The notes under the pieces are model-generated. The model was not told the DNA's origin, did no database searches, and saw only the letters and a list, made by a program, of their open reading frames with translations. From Streptomyces showdoensis (GTDB lineage: Bacteria; Actinomycetota; Actinomycetes; Streptomycetales; Streptomycetaceae): a stretch of DNA of 64,000 bases. Where the stretch lies: positions 496,001 through 560,000 of the forward strand of contig NZ_BAAAXG010000028.1 in assembly GCF_039535475.1 (NCBI RefSeq), written 5' to 3'. Every line of letters starts with the position of its first letter. Positions within the stretch are counted from its first letter, which is position 1. Made by a program: the position numbers and the translations under genes. Positions 35,515 to 43,680 of the stretch are shown here, one piece after another.

Positions 35515-36705
35515 ATGAAGAGCACCACCCGCACGCTGCTGGCCGCCGCCCTCGTCCTGGGCGTGGCGGCGGGCCCGGCGGTCCTCCCGGCGGGCGCCGC
35601 CCCGGTGCCGGCGACGGCTCGGACCGCGGCGGCGGAGACGGGCGGCGCACCGGACTCCGCGGCCCTGGCGGCGGTGATCGCGGACCTCCCGTCGAAGGAC
35701 GCGACGGCGGCCCTGGCGCGGGTCGGCGGCACGGAGGGCGTCTGGCGGGGCAGTGCGGGCGTGCACGACCTGCGGACGAACCGGGCGGCCGACCCCGGGG
35801 GCCGGTTCCGGGCCGGCTCGGTGACGAAGGTGTTCACGGCGGCGGTCGCGCTCCAGCTGGCGGGCGAGGGCCGGATCGACCTCGACCGGTCGGCCCGCTC
35901 GTACCTGCCGGAGCTGATCCCGGCGGCGTACGACGGGGTGACGGTGCGCCAGTTGCTGAACCACACGCACGGGATCCCGGCGGCGGGGATGCCGGGCGAG
36001 ACGGTCGAGGAGTGGTACGCGAACCGCTTCGAGCGGCACGACCCTCGGGACATGGTGCGCTCGGCGACGGCGCGGCCGCGCGAGTTCGCCCCGGGCGAGA
36101 AGCAGCACTACCTGAACATCGGCTACACCGTCGCCGGGCTGATCATCGAGCGGGTGACGGGCGACTCGTACGAGCACCAGGTGGGCGTCCGCGTGCTGCG
36201 CCCGCTCGGGCTGCGCGACACGTACTTCCCCGGCGGCAGCCCCCGCATCGAGGGCCGTCACAACCACGGCTACCAGCTGATGCGGCTGGACGACGGGACG
36301 ACCGGTCTGCGGGACGTCTCCGTCTGGGGGGCGACGGACGGCTGGGCGGCCGGGGACCTGATCTCCACCACCGCGGACCTGGAGCGCTTCACGAACGCCC
36401 TGTTCGCGGGCCGGGTGGTGCGGGGACCGCTCCTGGAGGAGATGTTCACGCTGCCGAAGGTGCCGGACCTCGGGAGCGGGGCCCCGGCCGCGTACTCCGT
36501 CGGCCTGTCGATGAAGAAGCTGGGCGGGCGCGAGGTGTGGGGCAAGACCGGTGGCCGCTGGGGCTACAACACGGCCATCGCCTCGACCCGCCACGGCGAG
36601 CGGACCCTGGTCTACAGCGTGAACGCGACGGACGCCAAGGGCCAGGACATGAACAAGGTGGCGCTGAACCTCATGCTGACGGCGTACGGACCGCCGTCGA
36701 AGTGA
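35515..36705 (+). CDS. Secreted serine beta-lactamase/D-Ala-D-Ala carboxypeptidase-like hydrolase
   Basis: 396 aa, Sec signal peptide (~1-30, ends AGAAP). Class C beta-lactamase/DD-peptidase fold: SxxK as AGSVTK, the second motif YLN in HYLNIGYTVAG (usually YSN/YAN), and the third motif as GKTGGRWGYN. Acts outside the membrane on peptidoglycan or a related substrate. The ATG at 35515 has GGAG 6 nt upstream. Its 3' end overlaps the convergent membrane-protein gene by 35 bp. Position behind the two-component genes suggests co-regulation. Confidence 0.9.
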   Translation: MKSTTRTLLAAALVLGVAAGPAVLPAGAAPVPATARTAAAETGGAPDSAALAAVIADLPSKDATAALARVGGTEGVWRGSAGVHDLRTNRAADPGGRFRAGSVTKVFTAAVALQLAGEGRIDLDRSARSYLPELIPAAYDGVTVRQLLNHTHGIPAAGMPGETVEEWYANRFERHDPRDMVRSATARPREFAPGEKQHYLNIGYTVAGLIIERVTGDSYEHQVGVRVLRPLGLRDTYFPGGSPRIEGRHNHGYQLMRLDDGTTGLRDVSVWGATDGWAAGDLISTTADLERFTNALFAGRVVRGPLLEEMFTLPKVPDLGSGAPAAYSVGLSMKKLGGREVWGKTGGRWGYNTAIASTRHGERTLVYSVNATDAKGQDMNKVALNLMLTAYGPPSK

Positions 36706-37243
36706 GGCCCGGCGCGGCATCCGGAGCTCCCGGGGCCTGCAGGGCTTCGAGCCGCTTGATCAGCCGGCGGACGGCGAGCAGCGGCAGGATGCCGATGACG
36801 CCGAACGACATGTCGATGACGGACCACCAGAAGGGGATGCCGCGGACCGGTCCGCAGATCAGGGCGAGCGGGATGATGCCGACGCAGGCGATCATGCCGA
36901 ACTCGATGACCCAGATGTTGCGGACCGGGTCGCGGTAGGGCCCGTAGAAGGCGACGGCGATGACGAGGTGGGCGAAGGCCAGCCAGTCGGTGCCGTAGAG
37001 GAGGTACGGGGCCCGGGCGTCGGCGCCCTCCAGGCCGGTGCGGACGCGGGCGATCCACTCGGCGAGGCCGGGAAGGGCGTCGGCGACGGGCGCGGCCCAG
37101 GAGCCCAGGGCCTCGTCGAGCAGGCGGAGTTCGGTGACGAGGGGGAAGGCGGTGACCCCGCTCAGCACCAGGCAGACGATGAAGACGACCAGCCAGACGC
37201 GGATGCGCTCGAGGAGGGCTCTGGGCCCGTTCGTGTCGCTCAT
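36671..37243 (-). CDS. Four-helix membrane protein of unknown function
   Basis: 190 aa with about four hydrophobic helices (~16-36, ~87-101, ~110-130, ~135-157). Visible conserved-looking parts are FVIVCLVLSGVTAFPL-like helix 1, LLYGTDWLAFAHLVIA and RNIWVIEFGM. I do not recognise a named family with certainty. Convergent overlap of 35 bp with the serine hydrolase gene. Confidence 0.75.
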   Translation of the reverse strand: MSDTNGPRALLERIRVWLVVFIVCLVLSGVTAFPLVTELRLLDEALGSWAAPVADALPGLAEWIARVRTGLEGADARAPYLLYGTDWLAFAHLVIAVAFYGPYRDPVRNIWVIEFGMIACVGIIPLALICGPVRGIPFWWSVIDMSFGVIGILPLLAVRRLIKRLEALQAPGAPDAAPGLTSTAVRTPSA

Positions 37244-37273
37244 GGGGGCAGCGTACGCCCCTCATGAACGTGT

Positions 37274-37909
37274 TCAAAAAGTGGGGGGCAGCCGTCGGGC
37301 GACCCGGCGCCCCACGGCGTGCGCGACGACCGTCGCCCCCGCCGCGACCGCCAGCCCGGCCGCCACGTCGACGGCCCGCACCGGCTTCAGCACCCCGGCC
37401 CGCCGCAGCCGGCCGCGCGCCCACAGGGTGAAGGGGACGACCACGAGGGGCGAGGTGACGGAGCCGGGGGTCACCCCGCGGACGGCGGCCGCCTGGGCGA
37501 GATGGACCAAGCCGTGCAGCCCGAAGCCGTTCAACGCCCCCTGGTAGAAGGTCGACCGGCCGCCCGTACGCCCGCCCGCCACGGCCGCCGAGCCGACGAT
37601 CGCCGCCATCACCCCGACGGCGGCGGCGAACTCGCGCTCGTCGACGGACTCCACGGCCTCCCACCCGGCTCGCGGGACCCGGGGGAAGCGCTCCTTCAGC
37701 CGGGGCAGGTTCTCCCGTATCCAGCGCGGCCCGAAGGCGAGCTCCTCGGCGTCGTGCAGGGCCCAGGCGGCGAGGAGTCCGTAGGTGACGAGCGGGTGCG
37801 GATCACGCCGGGTGCCGTCCGTGCTGACGGTGCTGACGGTGCTGTCTGAACCGACGGTGCTGTCTGTGCCGTCTGTGCTGTCTGAGCGCTCCATACCCTC
37901 GCAACTCAC
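37274..37909 (-). CDS. HXXEE-type membrane protein
   Basis: 211 aa from GTG 37909, which overlaps the upstream stop by 4 nt (GTGA); ATG 37894 is the alternative. The N-terminal ~30 residues are a Ser/Thr/Asp-rich repeat (STDGTDSTVGSDSTVSTV-like) encoded by low-complexity DNA. Then LLAAWALHDAEELAFGPRW carries the HxxEE motif, followed by three to four helices including GFGLHGLVHLAQA, as in HXXEE-domain proteins. Function unknown. Coupled to the second polyamine-binding protein gene. Confidence 0.75.
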   Translation of the reverse strand: MSCEGMERSDSTDGTDSTVGSDSTVSTVSTDGTRRDPHPLVTYGLLAAWALHDAEELAFGPRWIRENLPRLKERFPRVPRAGWEAVESVDEREFAAAVGVMAAIVGSAAVAGGRTGGRSTFYQGALNGFGLHGLVHLAQAAAVRGVTPGSVTSPLVVVPFTLWARGRLRRAGVLKPVRAVDVAAGLAVAAGATVVAHAVGRRVARRLPPTF

Positions 37910-39141
37910 AGACCGACGATCGCGTTCCACCTCTTGGTGAACTCGGCCCGCTCGTCGCCGGATATGTCCCGCGCGATGGCCAGCCGGGCCCGCATCGCGT
38001 CGTCCGGGAAGATCAGCGGGTCCTCGGCGAGCGCCGCCCGCTCCTCGTCGCCCGAGTCCGCGAGGATGTCGCGGGCCGCCGGGACCGGGCAGACGTAGTT
38101 GACCCAGGAGGCGAGCTCGGCGGCGACCGCGGGCTCGTAGTAGTAGTCGACCAGCTGCTCGGCGTTCCGCTTGTGCTGGGCCAGGTTGGGGATCATCAGG
38201 GACTCGGCCCACAGCTCGGCGCCCTCCTCGGGCACGACGAACTCGATGTCCGGGTTGTCGGCCTGGAGCTGGATGATGTCGCCGGAGTACGCCTGGCAGG
38301 CGAGGACGTCGCCGGTGGACAGGTCCTTGATGTAGTCGTTGCCGGTGAAGCGGCGGAGGTGCTTGCGGCGGACCAGGTCCTCGATCTGCTCGCACAGTCC
38401 GTGGAAGTCGTCCGCGGTCCACCGGGTGACGTCCACGCCCCTGCCCTGCATGAGCAGCGAGAAGGACTCGTCGAGCCCGGACAGCAGGGTGACCTTGCCG
38501 CGCAGGTCGTCGGCCCACAGCTCCTTGGTGGAGCGGATCTCCCGGCCGAGCTTCTTGCGGTTGTACGCGATGCCGGTGATCCCGGACTGCCAGGGCACCG
38601 AGTGCAGCCGCCCCGCGTCGAAGGCGGGCTTGCGCAGCAGCGGGTCCAGGTACCTGGCGACGTTGGGCTGCTTCGCCCGGTCCATCTCCTGGACCCAGCC
38701 GAGGCGCACGTAGCGGGCGGCCATCCAGTCGCTGATCACGATGAGGTCCCGGCCGGTCTCCTGATGGTTCATCAGGGCGGGGCCGATCTTGCCGAAGAAC
38801 TCGTCGTTGTCGTTGATCTCCTCCGTGTAGCGCACGGAGATCCCGGTGCGCTTCCGGAAGGCGTCCAGGGTGGGCCGCTTCGACTTGTCGTCGTCATCGG
38901 TGTCGATGTACAGCGGCCAGTTCGCGAAGTGCAGCACCCGGTCCCGCGCGGACAGGTCCCGCCCGGCCCGGTCCTCCGGATCGACGTACGCGGCCGGCAC
39001 TCCGCATCCGGCGAGGAGCGCGGCGGCGCCGGCCCCGCCGATCCCCCGCAGCAGGGCGCGGCGGGACGGGTGCGGGCGGGCGGGAACTCTGGCTCTGGCT
39101 GTCACCCGGACAGCATGGTCGCCCCGGGCGACCAGCGGCAA
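37906..39141 (-). CDS. Second PotD-like polyamine-binding protein (orphan)
   Basis: 411 aa from a TTG at 39141 with GGAG 6 nt upstream; GTG 39105 is an alternative without SD. Long n-region with twin arginine (PSRRALLRGIGG), hydrophobic core and lipobox LAGC, so a Tat lipoprotein. The mature part closely parallels PotD at 26622-27869: FANWPLYIDTDDD, TGRDLIVISDWMAARY, DIIQLQADNPDIEF, WVNYVCPVPAARDIL. No permease or ATPase genes adjoin it, so it may feed the PotABC system or act as a sensor. Confidence 0.9.
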   Translation of the reverse strand: MPLVARGDHAVRVTARARVPARPHPSRRALLRGIGGAGAAALLAGCGVPAAYVDPEDRAGRDLSARDRVLHFANWPLYIDTDDDDKSKRPTLDAFRKRTGISVRYTEEINDNDEFFGKIGPALMNHQETGRDLIVISDWMAARYVRLGWVQEMDRAKQPNVARYLDPLLRKPAFDAGRLHSVPWQSGITGIAYNRKKLGREIRSTKELWADDLRGKVTLLSGLDESFSLLMQGRGVDVTRWTADDFHGLCEQIEDLVRRKHLRRFTGNDYIKDLSTGDVLACQAYSGDIIQLQADNPDIEFVVPEEGAELWAESLMIPNLAQHKRNAEQLVDYYYEPAVAAELASWVNYVCPVPAARDILADSGDEERAALAEDPLIFPDDAMRARLAIARDISGDERAEFTKRWNAIVGL

Positions 39142-39164
39142 TGGACGCTCCGTCGACCGGGACG

Positions 39165-39216
39165 GCGCGGCCCCGACACCTTGTCGATCACGTGGATCGA
39201 GGTGCCGGGGCCGCGC
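39165..39216 (-). terminator. Long hairpin after aminobutyraldehyde dehydrogenase gene
   Basis: 16-bp arms 39165-39180 and 39201-39216; the single mismatch becomes a G-U pair in the leftward RNA. It starts 14 nt past the ALDH stop and precedes the PotD-like gene. Confidence 0.85.
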
Positions 39217-39229
39217 GGGGCGGGCCTGG

Positions 39230-40666
39230 TCAGCCCAGGGAGGTCATCACGTGCTTGATGCGCGTGTAGTCCTCGAAGCCGTACGCCGAGAGGTCCTTGC
39301 CGTAGCCGGACTTCTTGTAGCCGCCGTGGGGCATCTCGGCGACCAGCGGGATGTGGGTGTTGATCCACACGCAGCCGAAGTCGAGCGACTTGGACATGCG
39401 CATCGCGCGGGCGTGGTCCTTCGTCCAGACCGAGGAGGCCAGGGCGAACTCGACGCCGTTGGCGAACTCCAGGGCCTGGGCCTCGTCCGTGAAGGACTGG
39501 ACCGTGATGACCGGGCCGAAGACCTCGTTCTGGATGATCTCGTCGTCCTGCTTGAGGCCGGAGACGACGGTCGGGGCGTAGAAGTAGCCCTTGTCGCCGA
39601 CCCGGTGGCCGCCCGCCTCGACCTTGGCGTGCGCCGGCAGGCGGTCGATGAAGCCGCTGACCTGCCCCAGCTGGTTCGCGTTGTTCAGCGGGCCGTAGAG
39701 CACGTCCTCGTCGTCCGGCTGGCCGGTCTTGGTCTCGCTGGCGGCCTTGGCGAGGGCGGCCACGAACTCGTCGTGGATCGACTCGTGGACCAGGACGCGG
39801 GTCGCGGCCGTACAGTCCTGGCCGGCGTTGAAGAAGCCCGCCACGGAGATGTCCTCGACGGCCTTCTCCAGGTCGGTGTCCTCGAAGACCACGACCGGGG
39901 CCTTGCCGCCCAGCTCCAGGTGGACGCGCTTGACGTCCTTGGCCGCCGACGCGGCGACCTGCATGCCGGCGCGCACCGAGCCGGTGATGGAGGCCATCGC
40001 CGGGGTCGGGTGCTCGACCATGGCCTTGCCGGTCTCACGGTCGCCGCAGATGACGTTGAAGACGCCCTTGGGGACGATCGAGCCGATGATCTCGGCCATC
40101 AGGACGGTCGACGCGGGGGTCGTGTCCGAGGGCTTGAGGACGACCGTGTTGCCCGCGGCGAGGGCCGGGGCGAACTTCCACACGGCCATCATCATCGGGT
40201 AGTTCCACGGCGCGACCTGGGCGCAGACGCCGACCGGCTCGCGGCGGATGATCGAGGTCATGCCCTCCATGTACTCACCGGCCGAGCGGCCCTCGAGCAG
40301 ACGGGCGGCACCCGCGAAGAAGCGGATCTGGTCCACCATCGGCGGCACCTCCTCGCTCGCGGTGAGGGCGACCGGCTTGCCGGTGTTCTCGACCTCGGCG
40401 GCGATCAGGTCCTCGGCGCGCTCCTCGAAGGCGTCGGCGATCTTGAGGAGGACCTTCTGACGCTCGGACGGCGTAGTGTCGCGCCACGCGGGGAAGGCGG
40501 CCGCGGCGGCCTCCATGGCGGCGTCGACGTCGGCCTGACCGGAGAGCGGGGAGGTCGCGTAGGCCTCACCGGTGGCAGGGTTGATCACGTCGATCGTGCG
40601 GCCGTCGGCCGCATCCCGGAACTCCCCGTTGATGTAGTTGCGCAGCCGACGCAGCTCGGTGGTCAC
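39230..40666 (-). CDS. Gamma-aminobutyraldehyde dehydrogenase
   Basis: 478 aa. Catalytic Cys in FNAGQDCTAATR, Glu in LELGGKAPVVVFEDTD, APWNYPMMMAVWK, and C-terminal DFGCVWINTHIPLVAEMPHGGYKKSGYGKDL-type ending of aminobutyraldehyde dehydrogenases. Converts 4-aminobutanal to GABA. GTG at 40666 has AGGAGG 7 nt upstream. Divergent from the Lrp-type regulator, which likely controls it. Closely related in sequence pattern to the ALDH at 27919-29433, so two parallel enzymes exist. Confidence 0.91.
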   Translation of the reverse strand: MTTELRRLRNYINGEFRDAADGRTIDVINPATGEAYATSPLSGQADVDAAMEAAAAAFPAWRDTTPSERQKVLLKIADAFEERAEDLIAAEVENTGKPVALTASEEVPPMVDQIRFFAGAARLLEGRSAGEYMEGMTSIIRREPVGVCAQVAPWNYPMMMAVWKFAPALAAGNTVVLKPSDTTPASTVLMAEIIGSIVPKGVFNVICGDRETGKAMVEHPTPAMASITGSVRAGMQVAASAAKDVKRVHLELGGKAPVVVFEDTDLEKAVEDISVAGFFNAGQDCTAATRVLVHESIHDEFVAALAKAASETKTGQPDDEDVLYGPLNNANQLGQVSGFIDRLPAHAKVEAGGHRVGDKGYFYAPTVVSGLKQDDEIIQNEVFGPVITVQSFTDEAQALEFANGVEFALASSVWTKDHARAMRMSKSLDFGCVWINTHIPLVAEMPHGGYKKSGYGKDLSAYGFEDYTRIKHVMTSLG

Positions 40667-40856
40667 AGCCACCCCTCCTGTCACGTTCTGTCTCCGCACT
40701 CCGTCGTGCGGCGTCCCGATGGGCGAGACACCTCAGCCTAATCGGTCCGCTGACGCTTTCAACAGGCCCGGCCCCCGCCAACTTCGGATTCAGTGAGATC
40801 GAGACCCCAGAACAACGGATTTCATCACTCTGGGCTTGCCAGACCGACGAGGTTCG
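40667..40856. promoter_or_regulatory. Divergent promoter region ALDH/Lrp-type regulator
   Basis: 190 bp, more AT-rich than its flanks. Contains CCAGA-N17-TCTGG (40807-40833) and two CGGATT motifs (40785-40830) that could be regulator half-sites. Expected target of the adjacent Lrp/AsnC protein; hexamers not convincing. Confidence 0.45.
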
Positions 40857-41363
40857 GTGCACAGTGAGGTCGTGGCCAGTCGAAGCACAGACTCCAGAAC
40901 CGGAACCGGTTCGTCCCCGACGATCGATGCCGTCTCCCTGGCGATCATCGAACAGCTCCAGGAGGACGGTCGCCGTCCCTACGCAGCCATCGGAAAGGCC
41001 GTCGGTCTCTCCGAAGCCGCCGTACGACAGCGCGTCCAGAAGCTGCTCGACCAGGGCGTCATGCAGATCGTCGCCGTCACCGACCCGCTCACCGTGGGTT
41101 TCCGGCGGCAGGCGATGGTCGGCATCAACGTCGAGGGTGACCTGGATCCGGTGGCGGAGGCACTGACCGCCATGGCCGAATGCGAGTACGTGGTGATGAC
41201 CGCGGGCTCCTTCGACCTGATGGTGGAGATCGTCTGCGAGGACGACGACCACCTCCTGGATGTGATCAACAGACGCATCCGCACCCTCCCCGGGGTGCGC
41301 TCCACCGAGAGCTTCGTCTACCTGAAGCTCAAGAAGCAGACCTACATGTGGGGAACCCGATAG
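40857..41363 (+). CDS. Lrp/AsnC-family transcriptional regulator
   Basis: 168 aa. N-terminal HTH: DAVSLAIIEQLQEDGRRPYAAIGKAVGLSEAAVRQRVQKLLDQG-type asnC domain. C-terminal RAM/effector domain VGINVEGDLDPVAEALTAM, YVVMTAGSFDLMVEI. Position between an aminobutyraldehyde dehydrogenase (divergent) and an aminotransferase corresponds to the polyamine-utilisation regulator I recall as EpuRI in S. coelicolor. The GTG at 40857 has GAGG 4 nt upstream; GTG 40872 is possible. It ends 2 nt before the aminotransferase GTG. Confidence 0.9.
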   Translation: MHSEVVASRSTDSRTGTGSSPTIDAVSLAIIEQLQEDGRRPYAAIGKAVGLSEAAVRQRVQKLLDQGVMQIVAVTDPLTVGFRRQAMVGINVEGDLDPVAEALTAMAECEYVVMTAGSFDLMVEIVCEDDDHLLDVINRRIRTLPGVRSTESFVYLKLKKQTYMWGTR

Positions 41364-41365
41364 CC

Positions 41366-42727
41366 GTGAGCCAGGACCTCTCCAAGACCGCCTACGACCA
41401 CCTGTGGATGCACTTCACCCGCATGTCGTCGTACGAGAACAACCCCGTCCCCACCATCGTCCGCGGTGAGGGCACCTACATCTTCGACGACAAGGGCAAG
41501 CGCTACCTGGACGGCCTCGCCGGCCTGTTCGTGGTGAACGCCGGTCACGGCCGCAAGGAGCTGGCCGAGGTCGCGTACAAGCAGGCCCAGGAGCTCGCGT
41601 TCTTCCCCGTGTGGTCGTACGCGCACCCCAAGGCCGTCGAGCTCGCCGAGCGTCTGGCGGACTACGCCCCCGGCGACCTGAACAAGGTCTTCTTCACCAC
41701 CGGTGGCGGCGAGGCCGTCGAGACCGCCTGGAAGCTGGCGAAGCAGTACTTCAAGCTCCAGGGCAAGCACACCAAGTACAAGGTCATCTCGCGTGCGGTC
41801 GCCTACCACGGCACCCCGCAGGGCGCCCTGTCCATCACCGGCCTGCCGGCCCTGAAGGCCCCCTTCGAGCCGCTGGTCCCCGGCGCGCACAAGGTGCCGA
41901 ACACCAACATCTACCGCGCCCCGATCCACGGCGACGACCCCGAGGCCTTCGGCCGCTGGGCCGCCGACCAGATCGAGCAGCAGATCCTCTTCGAGGGCCC
42001 CGACACCGTCGCGGCCGTCTTCCTGGAGCCGGTGCAGAACGCCGGTGGCTGCTTCCCGCCGCCGCCCGGCTACTTCCAGCGCGTCCGCGAGATCTGCGAC
42101 CAGTACGACGTGCTGCTCGTCTCCGACGAGACGATCTGCGCCTTCGGCCGCCTCGGCACGATGTTCGCCTGTGACAAGTTCGGCTACGTGCCGGACATGA
42201 TCACCTGCGCCAAGGGCATGACCTCGGGCTACTCCCCGATCGGCGCCTGCATCGTCTCGGACCGCATCGCGGAGCCGTTCTACAAGGGCGACAACACCTT
42301 CCTGCACGGCTACACCTTCGGTGGTCACCCGGTGTCCTCCGCCGTGGCCCTGGCGAACCTCGACATCTTCGACAAGGAGGGCCTGAACCAGCACGTGCTG
42401 GACCAGGAGGGCAACTTCTTCTCGACGCTGCAGAAGCTGCACGACCTGCCGATCGTCGGCGACGTCCGCGGCAACGGGTTCTTCTACGGCATCGAGCTGG
42501 TCAAGGACAAGGTCACCAAGGAGTCGTTCAACGACGAGGAGGTGGAGCGCGTCCTCTACGGCTACCTCTCCAAGGCGCTGTACGAGAACGGCCTCTACTG
42601 CCGCGCCGACGACCGTGGCGACCCGGTCATCCAGCTGGCTCCGCCGCTGATCGCGGACCAGTCCACGTTCGACGAGATCGAGCAGATCCTCCGGACCACC
42701 CTCACCGAGGCCTGGACGAAGCTGTAG
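41366..42727 (+). CDS. Class III aminotransferase (probable polyamine aminotransferase)
   Basis: 453-aa PLP enzyme. Motifs: FFTTGGGEAVETAWKLAKQY, AVAYHGTPQGALS, LLVSDETICAFGRLG and the PLP lysine in MITCAKGMTSGYSPIGA. The pattern fits omega-amine:pyruvate/putrescine aminotransferases of the SpuC type more than GabT. By context it would convert putrescine or a related diamine to an aminoaldehyde for the neighbouring ALDH. Co-transcribed with the Lrp-type gene; followed by a clear terminator. Confidence 0.9.
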   Translation: MSQDLSKTAYDHLWMHFTRMSSYENNPVPTIVRGEGTYIFDDKGKRYLDGLAGLFVVNAGHGRKELAEVAYKQAQELAFFPVWSYAHPKAVELAERLADYAPGDLNKVFFTTGGGEAVETAWKLAKQYFKLQGKHTKYKVISRAVAYHGTPQGALSITGLPALKAPFEPLVPGAHKVPNTNIYRAPIHGDDPEAFGRWAADQIEQQILFEGPDTVAAVFLEPVQNAGGCFPPPPGYFQRVREICDQYDVLLVSDETICAFGRLGTMFACDKFGYVPDMITCAKGMTSGYSPIGACIVSDRIAEPFYKGDNTFLHGYTFGGHPVSSAVALANLDIFDKEGLNQHVLDQEGNFFSTLQKLHDLPIVGDVRGNGFFYGIELVKDKVTKESFNDEEVERVLYGYLSKALYENGLYCRADDRGDPVIQLAPPLIADQSTFDEIEQILRTTLTEAWTKL

Positions 42728-42766
42728 TTCTCGACGTGCGCCACGCCGCCCTCACGGCGTGACCCC

Positions 42767-42811
42767 GGCCCGGGCATGCCGCCATCCGAGTGGATGGCGG
42801 CGGCCCGGGCC
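42767..42811 (+). terminator. Terminator hairpin after aminotransferase gene
   Basis: Nested perfect arms 42767-42775/42803-42811 and 42778-42787/42792-42801 with a GAGT loop, 40 nt past the stop. The remaining 140 bp to the ABC gene hold no feature I recognise. Confidence 0.88.
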
Positions 42812-42951
42812 GCGTGCTGTCCGTACAAACTGATCTGAATCCTTACGGTGCCGAGTGACGCCCGCCGGGTCCCAGTGACCGACAGGCCCGTCCCCTCGTT
42901 CCCCCGGACGGGGGAACGGACCCCGTCGGCTTCAACATCGAGGTGTACGCG

Positions 42952-43680
42952 ATGGCCCCACCGGACAACGACGTGCTCTGGGCGCGTTCCCTGCACTGCA
43001 CCCTGGGCGGCACGGACGTCCTTACCGGCGTCTCCCTCGGCGTACGGGAAGGCGAGATCCTCGCCCTCGTCGGCCCGCGCGGCAGCGGCAAGACCACCCT
43101 GATGCGCTGCCTCTCCGGCCAGACCGTCGCCCAGCAGGGCGAGGTCTGGTTCAACAGCTCCCCGCTCCACACCCTCGGCACCGCCCAGCGCGAACGGGTG
43201 CGGCGTGAGCGCTTCGGCTGGATCGACCCCGAGCCGGGCCTGGTCCCCGAACTCACCGGCTGGGAGAACGCGGCCCTCCCCCTGCTGCTGCGCGGCATCT
43301 CCCACCGGACCGCCAAGGCCGGCGCCCTCGAATGGCTCGACCGCCTCGACATCGGCGCCGCCGCCCGCAGGCGGCCGCACACCCTCAACCACTCCCAGCG
43401 CCAGCGGATCGCCATCGCCCGCGCGCTCGTCACCACCCCCACGGTGCTGTTCGCCGACGAGCCGACCGCCACCCTGCACCGTGCGGACGGCGCCCAGGTG
43501 CTGCGCACCCTCACCGCCGCGGCCCGCTCCCACCGGATCACCGTGCTGCTCGCGACCCACGACCCCGAGGTAGCCGCCCTCGCCGACCGCTCGGTCGCGC
43601 TCCTCGACGGACGCCGGGTCGGCTCCGTACCGCCGGCCACCGGGGCGGAGGGCGTCACCGCGTGCTCGCTCTCCGTCTAG
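42952..43680 (+). CDS. ABC transporter ATP-binding protein with atypical signature
   Basis: 242 aa, LolD/MacB-like. Walker A GPRGSGKTTLM, Q-loop region GWIDPEPGLVPEL, Walker B VLFADEPTATL, H-loop LLATHDPEV. The signature that is normally LSGGQ reads LNHSQRQRIAIARAL, so both signature glycines are replaced. The ATG at 42952 has GAGG 8 nt upstream (GTG 42943 is possible). The downstream permease overlaps by 19 nt. Predicted exporter or FtsX-like transmission complex; substrate unknown. Confidence 0.88.
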   Translation: MAPPDNDVLWARSLHCTLGGTDVLTGVSLGVREGEILALVGPRGSGKTTLMRCLSGQTVAQQGEVWFNSSPLHTLGTAQRERVRRERFGWIDPEPGLVPELTGWENAALPLLLRGISHRTAKAGALEWLDRLDIGAAARRRPHTLNHSQRQRIAIARALVTTPTVLFADEPTATLHRADGAQVLRTLTAAARSHRITVLLATHDPEVAALADRSVALLDGRRVGSVPPATGAEGVTACSLSV

